Assembly (NCBI GenBank): GCA_019119975.1
Contig: DWVZ01000047.1
Coordinates: 1 to 38,204, forward strand
DNA: 38,204 bases
DNA from: Candidatus Blautia merdavium
Lineage (GTDB): Bacteria; Bacillota; Clostridia; Lachnospirales; Lachnospiraceae
Direction of reading: 5' to 3'
Part shown: piece by piece, positions 26,870-35,783 of the stretch
How positions within the stretch are numbered: position 1 is the stretch's first letter
How the letters are laid out: every line of letters begins with the position of its first letter
Program-made: the position numbers and the translations under genes
The notes under the pieces: generated by a model
Told to the model about the DNA's origin: nothing
Databases searched by the model: none
The model's input: only the letters and a program-made list of their open reading frames with translations

Positions 26870-29257
26870 ATGAAAGAGAAGTTTCGGGACAGCAGTTTGT
26901 CTCCCCGGGAGCGGGCAGAGGACCTGCTGGGGAGACTCAGTACCAGAGAAAAAGTCGGACAGCTGAACCAGCGCCTTTATGGATTCCATGCGTATGAATG
27001 CCGGGAGGGGAAAGTTTCCCCTTCCCCGGAATTTCTGGAGGAAGTGAAGCGCTGGGGCGGGCTGGGTGTGCTTTACGGACTTTACCGGGCAGACCCCTGG
27101 TCCGGGAGATATTATGAAAACGGTCTTTGGGGCGAACGGGCAAAGGAAGCCTACAACCTGCTCCAGCGCATCGTGATAGAGAATTCCAGATTCGGCATTC
27201 CCATGCTGCTCTCCACGGAGTGCCCCCACGGGCATCAGGCGCTGGACGGATACCTGCTTCCGGTGAATCTTGCCATGGGAGCAGCCTTCCACCCGGAGCT
27301 GGCAGAGCAGGCATACCGGGTGTGCGCGGACCAGCTCGCAAAGCTGGGGGTGGATCTGGCGCTGATCTCCATGCTGGATGTGCTCCGGGATCCCAGATGG
27401 GGCAGGAGTGAGGAATGTTTCGGAGAGGATCCTTATCTGGCAGCCAGGTATGCCCGGGCAGTAGTGAAGGGGATGCGCTCTGGCGGTGTCGGCGTGGTAG
27501 CAAAGCATTTCGCTGCCCAGGGGGAAACCACCGGAGGCGTCAATGCCAGTGCGGCAAGGATTGGGGAGCGGGAATTAAGAGAGATCCATTTTCCGCCCAT
27601 GGCTGCGGCGGCAGAGGCAGGCGCGGCAGGGGTCATGGCAGCGTACAATGAGATCGACGGCATCCCCTGCCACGCAAATCCCTGGCTGCTGGGACAGGTG
27701 CTGAGAGAGGAAATGGGCTTTGACGGCATTGTCATGGCGGACGGATTCGCGGTGGACCGGCTGGAAGTCCTGACGCAGAGCACACTGGCAGCAGGCGCCC
27801 AGGCGCTGAACGCAGGAGTGGATGTGTCCCTGTGGGACGAAGGCTTTACCAGGCTGGAAGAGGCGCTGGAGAAGGGGCTGATCTCAGAAGAGCGTCTGGA
27901 TGAGGCTGTGCTGCGGGTATTGGAGCTGAAGTTTGAGAGAGGACTTTTTGAGCATCCTTATCTTGGAGAAGATACCGGAGAGGATGGGGGAAGCGTGCAG
28001 GCTGCGGCGGACTGCCGCACAGAAAAGCTGTGCTGCGGTGACGGACAGCAGGATGGAGCGCAGAATCCGAAGCCGGAACAAACAGAGAGTCTGGAGCTTG
28101 CCAGAGAATCAGTAATCCTGCTGAAAAATCAGGGAGAGATCCTGCCGCTGCCAACGGACAAACCTCTCCGGATCGCGCTGATCCACCCCGGCGGCGAAGA
28201 TGTATACAGCCAGCTGGGCGACTATACGCCTCCGGTCCGGGAGGGAAGTTATGTCACCCTGGAACAAGGGTTGAAGGAAGCGGTGAAGCGGTATCCTCAG
28301 CTCAGCCTTACCATCTGCGGGGAGCAGGGAACAGAGGAAGGCTGCCGTGCCGCAGCTTTGGCAGCTTCCCAAAGTGACGCAGCAGTCCTCCTGCTGGGCG
28401 GAAGTTCCAGCAGGTTCGGGGAAGTGGTCTTCGATAAAAACGGGGCTGCCATTACCCAGGGCGCTCCCTGTATGGACTGCGGCGAGGGCGTGGACCTTTC
28501 CAGCCTGCAGCTGCCTGCGGACCAGCTTCGCGTGGCACAGGCAGTGTACAGCCAGAAGACTCCGGTGATCACCATCGTCAATGCAGGGCGTCCCTATGAT
28601 ATCAGCCAGATCGCGGAGCGTTCGGAAGGGATCCTCTACAGCTTTTATCCCGGTCCCTGGGGCGGACAGGCGCTGGCGGAGATCCTGCTGGGAGAGGTTT
28701 CCCCGTCTGGAAGGCTTCCGGCGTCCCTGCCCTCCGGCTGCGGAAGGCTGCCCGTCTACTATAATTACCGGGCATCTTATGATGCCATGCACTACTGTGA
28801 CGGAAAGGACGGCGCTCTGTATTCCTTCGGATACGGACTGGGATACGGGGAAGTCTCCTACAGCAATTTTCAGGTCACAGATAAGAAAACCGCAGCAGGA
28901 ACCCCAGAGGAAGGAGTCTTTGCGGACGAGGGACTTTTGGCAGACGAACAACTTTTTGCAGAGATCCGGTTCCGGGTGGAAAATACCACGGACAGGCAGC
29001 TGTGGGCAGTCCCCATGCTGTTCATCAGCCGCAGGACCGGATGCGTAGTGCCGAGAGCGGCGGAGCTGAAAGGATTTACTAAGGTTCTGCTGAAGCCGCA
29101 AGAAGTGAAAGAACTCTGTCTGAAGCTTACAGAACAGAAGATGAGAGTCTGGGGCAGGAACGGCTGCTATGAGCCGGAGACAGGAGCGGTGATTCTGGAA
29201 ATCCGGGACGGAAACAGGAAGCTCTGGACGGAGGAAGTCCGGGGGAAGAAGGACTAG
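26870..29257 (+). CDS. Glycoside hydrolase family 3 (beta-glucosidase-like)
   Basis: DPRWGRSEECFGEDPYLAARYARAVVKGM, VVAKHFAAQGE, MGFDGIVMADGFAVDRL (putative nucleophile Asp), C-terminal GH3_C and FnIII-like region. Confidence 0.93.
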   Translation: MKEKFRDSSLSPRERAEDLLGRLSTREKVGQLNQRLYGFHAYECREGKVSPSPEFLEEVKRWGGLGVLYGLYRADPWSGRYYENGLWGERAKEAYNLLQRIVIENSRFGIPMLLSTECPHGHQALDGYLLPVNLAMGAAFHPELAEQAYRVCADQLAKLGVDLALISMLDVLRDPRWGRSEECFGEDPYLAARYARAVVKGMRSGGVGVVAKHFAAQGETTGGVNASAARIGERELREIHFPPMAAAAEAGAAGVMAAYNEIDGIPCHANPWLLGQVLREEMGFDGIVMADGFAVDRLEVLTQSTLAAGAQALNAGVDVSLWDEGFTRLEEALEKGLISEERLDEAVLRVLELKFERGLFEHPYLGEDTGEDGGSVQAAADCRTEKLCCGDGQQDGAQNPKPEQTESLELARESVILLKNQGEILPLPTDKPLRIALIHPGGEDVYSQLGDYTPPVREGSYVTLEQGLKEAVKRYPQLSLTICGEQGTEEGCRAAALAASQSDAAVLLLGGSSSRFGEVVFDKNGAAITQGAPCMDCGEGVDLSSLQLPADQLRVAQAVYSQKTPVITIVNAGRPYDISQIAERSEGILYSFYPGPWGGQALAEILLGEVSPSGRLPASLPSGCGRLPVYYNYRASYDAMHYCDGKDGALYSFGYGLGYGEVSYSNFQVTDKKTAAGTPEEGVFADEGLLADEQLFAEIRFRVENTTDRQLWAVPMLFISRRTGCVVPRAAELKGFTKVLLKPQEVKELCLKLTEQKMRVWGRNGCYEPETGAVILEIRDGNRKLWTEEVRGKKD

Positions 29258-29265
29258 GAAAAGAA

Positions 29266-29469
29266 GAATTAGGGGAGAAACTTTGCACAGAGAAAGTTAC
29301 GAGAAAAAGAATTGGGGGAAAACTCTGTGCAGAGGAAATGCAGGGAAAAAGAATCCGGAAAACTATATACAGAGGAAATACAGAGAAAAGAATCCGAAAA
29401 AACTCTGTACAAAGGAAATGCAGGGAAAAGAATCTGGAAAACTTTGTGCAGAAGAAATTCCGGAAAAAA
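29266..29469 (+). repeat. Five-copy degenerate direct repeat, unit 39-43 bp, intergenic
   Basis: Units 29266-29308, 29309-29350, 29351-29389, 29390-29429, 29430-29469; core GAATCcGGAAAACTcTGTgCAGAGGAAATGCAGGGAAAA. Confidence 0.85.
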
Positions 29470-29573
29470 GAAGAAAAAGATCGGCAGGACGGAAAAACTG
29501 TCGCTGAAAGGGCAGAGACATCTGCCGCAAAAGAGAAGAGAATATTAATGGAAAATGCAGGAGAACTAGAGCT

Positions 29574-31967
29574 ATGAATAAAATCAAGGACGTATATATT
29601 ATTCATCATTCTCATACGGATATTGGGTATACCGATCTTCAGGAAACTGTGATCTTTCATCAGATCCACCATATCCGCAAAGCAATGGAAATCATTGAAA
29701 AAGGCTATGCTGAAAACAGTGCGGAAAAAGATTTCCGATGGAACTGTGAGACTTATTTCTGCGTGGAACGTTTCCTGGAAAACGCCGGGGAAGAAGAACG
29801 CGCCAGATTCTTTGATCTGGTAAAGAAGGGGAATATCGGGCTGTCAGCCAATTACCTGAACTTTAATGATCTGGTAGACTGTGAGATGCTGGGCAGAAGG
29901 CTGGACAGCATGAAAGAATTCCTTGCCGGACAGGACATTCAGGTAAAGACAGCCATGAACGCGGATATCAACGGAATCTCCATGGGACACAGAGACGCCC
30001 TTCTGGACTGCGGCGTGGAATTTCTCTTTACCAATATCCACTGCCACCACGGCATGTATCCCCTGTACCAGAACCAGACCCCCTATTTCTGGGAGGCAGC
30101 AGACGGACGCCGCCTGCTGGTATGGAACGGAGAGCATTACAATCTGGGCAATGCGCTTGGTCTGGTCTATAACCGGAATGTAAACTTCATGACAGAAAAT
30201 TATTTCGGAAAAGCCAAAGGAGAAGATCCCCTGGAAGAGCTGCATAAGAAGCTGGGAGACAGCATCCGGGAATATGAAGAGAACGGATATCCTTATGACT
30301 TTTACATTACCAGCGTGTCCGGCGTGTTCAGCGACAACGCTCCGCCGAACCCCAATATCATCCATACCGTGTGCCAGTTCAATGAACGGTACGGTGAAGA
30401 AGTACAGCTCCATATGGTGACTCTGGAGCAGCTGTATGAACGGATCAAAGACAGCTTAAAAGACGCGCCTGTCTATCAGGGAGATTTAAATGACTGGTGG
30501 GCAAACGGTGTGGGGAGCACCCCTTACTCCGTAAAGCTCTATAAAGAAGCCCTGCGTTTCCATCACATCAGCGACCGGCTGGAAGAGCATACCGGTTTCG
30601 CACAGGAGGATCTGAAGAGACAGGCAGAAGAGCGCCTGTTCCTTTACGCAGAGCACACCTGGGGACATTCCGCCAGCATCACCAATCCCTATGATACCAT
30701 GGTGCTGAATCTGGATACCCGCAACACCAGCTACGCCTCTGCAGGGCACGAACTGGGAGCCATGAGAAAGAAAGAGCAGTGCCGCAGGCTGGGAGATGTC
30801 CTGAGCTACTATAGCCTGAACGGACAGGTAAAAGCGATCTCCTTCTCCGGAAAAGCAGGATATTTCCCTGTGGAATTTTATGTGGAGACCATGACCATGC
30901 CGGGGGCTGTGATCACAGACCTGAAGACCGGCGAACAGCCTAAAATACAGCTTTCCCCTCATCCAAGAGGCGTGCTGATCAGCTTTGTCTCCTGGTTTGA
31001 GCCGGGAGAAGAGAAGGTATTCAGCTACCGGGAGTCTGTGCCTGCCGCTCAGGGACAGTTTACCAGGACCGCTTATGTAGGCGCGGAAAGAGTGCGGGAT
31101 ATCGTTAATACCTATGATGCCGAGACCTACCGCCTGCCTTATGAGATCGAGAATCCCTGGTTTAAGATCCGCTACCAGGTGGGAGAAGGCATCCTGTCCT
31201 TCTTCAACAAAAAGACAGGAACCGAAATGCTGCCGGAAGGCGAGATCCCCTTCTTTACCCCCATCTATGAGGAAACCGAGATCCGCACAGATGTGTATGA
31301 GGAAAGAAGACTCCTGGGAAGAAACATCCGGGGACTCCATGCAAAAGCATCGGCAGGAAAGTTAAAAGACGTCCGGGTGCTGGAGCAGGGAGAAGTCTTT
31401 GTCAGCATTGAGCTGGAATTTGCCCTTCCGGGAACAGATTTCTGCTCCGTGATCCTGAAAATGTACCGGGAACTTCCCAAGGTGGAATTCCGCTTAAAGA
31501 CTGCCAAACAGTTAAGCAGCTCCATCGAGAGCCTGTATCTGCCGCTGACTTTAAAACTGCCGGATACCGAGCTTTATATCCACAAGGGCGGCGTACCCAT
31601 GCGCCCGGGCATCGACCAGCTTCCGGGAACCTGCATGGAATATTATATCGCGGATGAAGGTCTGCTCTTCCGGGGAGAGGAAGGAAGCATGCTGGTGCAG
31701 ACATTGGATACTTCTCTGATCTACCAGGGAGAGATGCGCCACCATCCTATTTGTCTGTGCGACCGCAGACCGGAGAATAATCAGCGCCCGGTCTACAGCT
31801 GGATCATGAACAATACCTGGGAAACCAACTTCCAGATCGATCTTTCCGGATATGGTGAATTCTGCTACAGTGTGGAATTTGTCCAGGGAAACAGCCTGGA
31901 AGAAGACCTGTGCAGACTGAAGGAAAATGATATGGGAATCGAAACCTTCATCACAGCCCAGGAATAA
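29574..31967 (+). CDS. Divergent GH38-like glycoside hydrolase (DUF5054-type)
   Basis: GH38-type N-terminal metal-site motif YIIHHSHTDIGYTDLQ; AMNADINGISMGHRDALLDCGVEFLFTNIHCHHG; remainder consistent with a large glycosidase. Confidence 0.75.
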   Translation: MNKIKDVYIIHHSHTDIGYTDLQETVIFHQIHHIRKAMEIIEKGYAENSAEKDFRWNCETYFCVERFLENAGEEERARFFDLVKKGNIGLSANYLNFNDLVDCEMLGRRLDSMKEFLAGQDIQVKTAMNADINGISMGHRDALLDCGVEFLFTNIHCHHGMYPLYQNQTPYFWEAADGRRLLVWNGEHYNLGNALGLVYNRNVNFMTENYFGKAKGEDPLEELHKKLGDSIREYEENGYPYDFYITSVSGVFSDNAPPNPNIIHTVCQFNERYGEEVQLHMVTLEQLYERIKDSLKDAPVYQGDLNDWWANGVGSTPYSVKLYKEALRFHHISDRLEEHTGFAQEDLKRQAEERLFLYAEHTWGHSASITNPYDTMVLNLDTRNTSYASAGHELGAMRKKEQCRRLGDVLSYYSLNGQVKAISFSGKAGYFPVEFYVETMTMPGAVITDLKTGEQPKIQLSPHPRGVLISFVSWFEPGEEKVFSYRESVPAAQGQFTRTAYVGAERVRDIVNTYDAETYRLPYEIENPWFKIRYQVGEGILSFFNKKTGTEMLPEGEIPFFTPIYEETEIRTDVYEERRLLGRNIRGLHAKASAGKLKDVRVLEQGEVFVSIELEFALPGTDFCSVILKMYRELPKVEFRLKTAKQLSSSIESLYLPLTLKLPDTELYIHKGGVPMRPGIDQLPGTCMEYYIADEGLLFRGEEGSMLVQTLDTSLIYQGEMRHHPICLCDRRPENNQRPVYSWIMNNTWETNFQIDLSGYGEFCYSVEFVQGNSLEEDLCRLKENDMGIETFITAQE

Positions 31968-31982
31968 AGGAAAAAAGAATAG

Positions 31983-32009
31983 GCTGCAGGGGTGAAAGCC
32001 GCCTGCAGC
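31983..32009. repeat. Small hairpin adjacent to terminator
   Basis: GCTGCAGG-ggtgaaagccg-CCTGCAGC perfect 8-bp arms. Confidence 0.5.
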
Positions 32010-32014
32010 GCCGG

Positions 32015-32054
32015 AAAACCGGGATGTCTCAGAGAAAAAGGCATCCCGGTTTTT
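32015..32054 (+). terminator. Rho-independent terminator at the end of the carbohydrate locus
   Basis: AAAACCGGGATG...CATCCCGGTTTTT. Confidence 0.8.
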
Positions 32055-32108
32055 CTGTGCCGGAGACAGCCGAGGAGAGACGGATTTGTCTGAATCTTTC
32101 TGAAAATA

Positions 32109-32137
32109 TTGACGGGAATGCTGAGAACGGCTATAAT
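32109..32137 (+). promoter_or_regulatory. Sigma70-type promoter for the AAA/PD-(D/E)XK gene (and probably glmS)
   Basis: TTGACG (32109-32114), 17-nt spacer, TATAAT (32132-32137). Confidence 0.75.
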
Positions 32138-32227
32138 TACGGAAACTGTTAGATGAATCATTTCTTACAGACGGTAAGGTGTATGAACTAGAAAAATTGG
32201 CTGCAGTAGGAGGAGTGTGGGATAAAA

Positions 32228-33814
32228 ATGGGAATTTATGTAAACCCTCCAGCGGATGGATTTGAAGAAATTTTAAAAGGCGGACTCTATGTAGATAAAA
32301 CAGGATTGATCGAATACATGAATGGGGTTATGGGGACTGCCAGAAAACTTACTTGTTTCAGCCGTCCAAGACGTTTTGGGAAATCCTTTGCGGCAAAAAT
32401 GCTTGCGGCATATTATTCCAGAGGCGCAGAAGCAAAAGCGCTGTTTGAAAATCTGGAGATTGCCAAAGCCCCGGACTTTGAAGAAAATTTAAACCAATAC
32501 GATGTCTTGTTTCTGGATATTACCTCTTTTCTTACCATGTCAGGGTCTGTACAGGAGGTAGTAAAGGAACTGCAAAGCGAAGTGATCGCTGAGCTGAAAC
32601 GGCTGTTTCCTGATCTGATCGAAGAAAAAAACAGATATCTGATGAAAGCGCTCATGCAGATTCACGCCGGGACAGGACGGAAATTTTTTGTGATCATTGA
32701 TGAATGGGATGCTCTTTTTCGTGAAGCCCAGAAGGATGAAGCTGTCCAAAAGGAGTATATCCAGTTCCTTCGCAGCCTTTTTAAAAGCAGCCTGACCGCC
32801 CAGGTGATCGCAGGCGCTTATATGACGGGGATTCTTCCCATAAAGAAATATGGGACTCAGTCTGCGCTTACAGATTTTAAGGAATATACTATGCTGGAAC
32901 CGGGACCGCTGGCAGAATTTGCCGGATTTACAGAGGCAGAGGTCCGGTATTTGTGCGCGTCCCATAACCTGGATTTTGCACAGGTCAGCAGGTGGTATGA
33001 CGGTTATCAGTTTGAATCGATTGGTCATGTGTACAGCCCAAACTCCATCATTGAAGCGGTGTATAATCAATCGATCAGCAATTATTGGACGCAGACAGAA
33101 ACGTATGAATCCCTGAGGATCTATATAGACTTGAATTATGACGGGCTGAAGGATGCAGTGATCAATCTGATCGGCGGACAAAGATGCAGGATAGACGCAG
33201 GATCTTTCCAGAATGATATGACGTCTTTCAAAAGCAGGGACGATGTATTTACGCTTCTGGTGCATTTGGGATATCTTGCCTATGATAAAAAGAAAAAAGA
33301 AGTATTGATACCCAATGAGGAAGTCCGCGGGGAATTTGTCCGTGCAGTAAAAAACGGAAAAAGAAGGGAACTGGTCAAAGCGGTCGAGCTGTCAGACCAG
33401 CTGCTGAAAGCAACCATTGACGGAGAAGAGGAGATGGTTGCACATTTACTGGAAGAAGCACATCTGGCGAATACGTCTCCGAAATTTTATAATAATGAGC
33501 AGGCGCTTCGTTCTGTGGTCCTTATGGCATATCTCAGCTGTATGGATCATTATCGCAGATTTGAAGAAATCGCAGGGGGAAAAGGATACCTTGATATGCT
33601 TTTCCTGCCGGACCGAGATTCTTCTAGGCCGGCTTTGCTGATTGAACTGAAATGGGATAAAAGCGCAGAAGAAGCCCTCAGCCAGATTAAGAACAATCAA
33701 TATCAGACTGCGGCAAAGCAGTATGGATACCAGGGAGAAATACTGCTGGTCGGAATTAATTATAATACAAAGACCAAACAGCATACTTGTAAAATAGAAC
33801 ACGCTTTTGTATAA
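32228..33814 (+). CDS. AAA-ATPase-like domain protein with C-terminal PD-(D/E)XK nuclease-like domain
   Basis: YVDKTGLIEYMN...TCFSRPRRFGKSFAAKML...FFVIIDEWDALFRE; C-terminal YLDMLFLPDRDSSRPALLIELKWDKSAEEALSQIKNNQY (D...ELK). Confidence 0.9.
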   Translation: MGIYVNPPADGFEEILKGGLYVDKTGLIEYMNGVMGTARKLTCFSRPRRFGKSFAAKMLAAYYSRGAEAKALFENLEIAKAPDFEENLNQYDVLFLDITSFLTMSGSVQEVVKELQSEVIAELKRLFPDLIEEKNRYLMKALMQIHAGTGRKFFVIIDEWDALFREAQKDEAVQKEYIQFLRSLFKSSLTAQVIAGAYMTGILPIKKYGTQSALTDFKEYTMLEPGPLAEFAGFTEAEVRYLCASHNLDFAQVSRWYDGYQFESIGHVYSPNSIIEAVYNQSISNYWTQTETYESLRIYIDLNYDGLKDAVINLIGGQRCRIDAGSFQNDMTSFKSRDDVFTLLVHLGYLAYDKKKKEVLIPNEEVRGEFVRAVKNGKRRELVKAVELSDQLLKATIDGEEEMVAHLLEEAHLANTSPKFYNNEQALRSVVLMAYLSCMDHYRRFEEIAGGKGYLDMLFLPDRDSSRPALLIELKWDKSAEEALSQIKNNQYQTAAKQYGYQGEILLVGINYNTKTKQHTCKIEHAFV

Positions 33815-33834
33815 ACAGAGAGGAGTAAATCAAT

Positions 33835-35673
33835 ATGTGTGGAATTGTAGGTTATACAGGAAATCATCAGGCGGCGCCCATCCTTTTGGACGGACTTTCC
33901 AAACTGGAGTACCGGGGCTATGATTCAGCCGGGCTGGCTGTGAGAAACGGCGATGCCGTGGCAGAAGTCATCAAGGCGAAGGGAAGACTGAAGGTTCTGG
34001 CAGAGAAAACCGACGACGGCGCCTGTGTACCCGGCACCTGCGGTATCGGGCATACCCGCTGGGCAACCCATGGAGAACCCTCCGAGACCAATGCCCATCC
34101 CCACATGAGCGAAGACGGAAACGTCATTGCCGTGCACAACGGCATCATTGAAAATTATCAGGAATTAAAGGATAAGCTGACCCGCAAGGGATACACCTTC
34201 TATTCCTCTACAGATACAGAAGTGGCTGTGAAGCTGATAGACTATTATTATAAAAAATACCTGGGAACTCCCGTCGATGCCATCAACCATGCCATGGTGC
34301 GTATCCGCGGTTCTTATGCCCTTGCCATTATGTTTAAAGAATATCCGGGAGAGCTGTATGTGGCGAGAAAAGACAGCCCCATGATCCTGGGCGTGGCAGA
34401 CGGTTCCTCCTACATTGCCTCTGATGTGCCGGCAATCCTGAAATATACCAGGAACGTTTATTACATCGGCAACATGGAAATGGCATGTGTGAAAAAGGGA
34501 GAGATCACCTTCTACAATCTGGACGGCGATGAGATCCAGAAGGAAATGAAAGTCATTGAATGGGATTCCGAGGCAGCAGAAAAAGCAGGATACGAACATT
34601 TCATGATCAAGGAGATCCACGAGCAGCCCAAGGCAGTGGAGGATACCTTAAATTCTGTCTTAAAAGACGGTGAGATCGACCTGTCCGAAGTGGGTCTGGG
34701 GGAAGAGGAGATCCGTAAGATCAGCCAGATCTATATTGTTGCCTGCGGGTCCGCCTATCATGTGGGCGTGGCTGCCCAGTATGTGCTGGAGGATCTGGCG
34801 AAAATCCCGGTGCGTGTGGAGCTGGCTTCCGAATTCCGTTACCGCAATCCGATCCTGCCGGAAGACAGTCTGGTGATTGTTATCAGCCAGTCCGGGGAGA
34901 CGGCAGACAGTCTGGCAGCCCTGAGAGAGTCAAAACAGATGGGCATCCGTACTCTGGGAATTGTAAATGTGGTAGGTTCTTCTATTGCCAGGGAAGCAGA
35001 CAATGTATTCTATACTCTTGCCGGACCGGAGATTTCCGTTGCTACCACCAAGGCATACAGCACCCAGCTGATCGCGGCTTATGTGCTGGCAGTCCAGTTT
35101 GCGAAGATCCGAGGAGCGATTTCCCAGGAACAGTATGAAGGCTATATCCGGGAACTCCAGACCATACCTGCCAAGATTGAGAAGGTTCTGGATGATAAAG
35201 AGCGGATTCAGTGGTTTGCTTCCAAACAGGTCAATGCAAAGGATGTTTTCTTCATCGGCAGGGGAATTGATTACGCCATCAGCCTGGAAGGCAGCCTGAA
35301 AATGAAGGAGATCAGTTATATCCATTCCGAAGCTTATGCGGCAGGAGAATTAAAGCACGGAACTATTTCTTTGATCGAAGAGGGAGTTTTGGTCATTGGT
35401 ATCCTGACCCAGAATGATCTGTATGAAAAGACGGTTTCCAATATGGTAGAGTGCAAGAGCCGGGGCGCTTATCTGATGGGACTTACCACCTTTGGACATT
35501 ACAATATCGAGGATACGGCAGATTTTACCGTCTATATCCCTAGGACAGACAGCCATTTCGCCACCTCGCTGGCAGTGATCCCACTGCAGCTTTTGGGATA
35601 TTATGTCAGTGTGGCAAAGGGTCTGGATGTAGATAAGCCAAGGAATCTGGCGAAGAGTGTTACAGTAGAATAA
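33835..35673 (+). CDS. glmS: Glutamine--fructose-6-phosphate aminotransferase (isomerizing)
   Basis: MCGIVGYTGNHQAAPILLDGLSKLEYRGYDSAG; SIS domains; C-terminus GLDVDKPRNLAKSVTVE. Confidence 0.98.
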   Translation: MCGIVGYTGNHQAAPILLDGLSKLEYRGYDSAGLAVRNGDAVAEVIKAKGRLKVLAEKTDDGACVPGTCGIGHTRWATHGEPSETNAHPHMSEDGNVIAVHNGIIENYQELKDKLTRKGYTFYSSTDTEVAVKLIDYYYKKYLGTPVDAINHAMVRIRGSYALAIMFKEYPGELYVARKDSPMILGVADGSSYIASDVPAILKYTRNVYYIGNMEMACVKKGEITFYNLDGDEIQKEMKVIEWDSEAAEKAGYEHFMIKEIHEQPKAVEDTLNSVLKDGEIDLSEVGLGEEEIRKISQIYIVACGSAYHVGVAAQYVLEDLAKIPVRVELASEFRYRNPILPEDSLVIVISQSGETADSLAALRESKQMGIRTLGIVNVVGSSIAREADNVFYTLAGPEISVATTKAYSTQLIAAYVLAVQFAKIRGAISQEQYEGYIRELQTIPAKIEKVLDDKERIQWFASKQVNAKDVFFIGRGIDYAISLEGSLKMKEISYIHSEAYAAGELKHGTISLIEEGVLVIGILTQNDLYEKTVSNMVECKSRGAYLMGLTTFGHYNIEDTADFTVYIPRTDSHFATSLAVIPLQLLGYYVSVAKGLDVDKPRNLAKSVTVE

Positions 35674-35703
35674 GCAGGGAAACAGGTGAAATAGATATAA
35701 GAG

Positions 35704-35754
35704 AAAAAACAGCAGCAGGTTCCGCCGCAAAAGCGGAATCTGCTGCTGTTTTTT
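35704..35754. terminator. Bidirectional terminator between convergent glmS and GH36
   Basis: AAAAAACAGCAGCAGGTTCCGC-cgcaaaa-GCGGAATCTGCTGCTGTTTTTT, 22-bp stem with one G-U. Confidence 0.9.
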
Positions 35755-35783
35755 GCGTATTTTATGGCGCGCGTTTCTAACTG

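Noticed and set aside
29266-29469. Repeat array as a CRISPR
   Set aside because: Units are contiguous and degenerate with no unique spacers, and there are no cas genes in the window.
29127-29672. 181-aa minus-strand ORF and three overlapping plus-strand ORFs through the 29.3 kb repeat
   Set aside because: Repetitive F/S/L or K/R/E-rich translations arise from the purine-rich DNA repeat. Unit lengths 43/42/39/40/40 shift the frame, so no protein repeat is conserved.
32004-32060. AGCGCCGG string upstream of the AAA-glmS pair as a glmS ribozyme core
   Set aside because: The rest of the ribozyme core (for example GACGAGG-type and downstream pseudoknot segments) is not recognisable; the sequence is better explained as two adjacent hairpins ending in a terminator.
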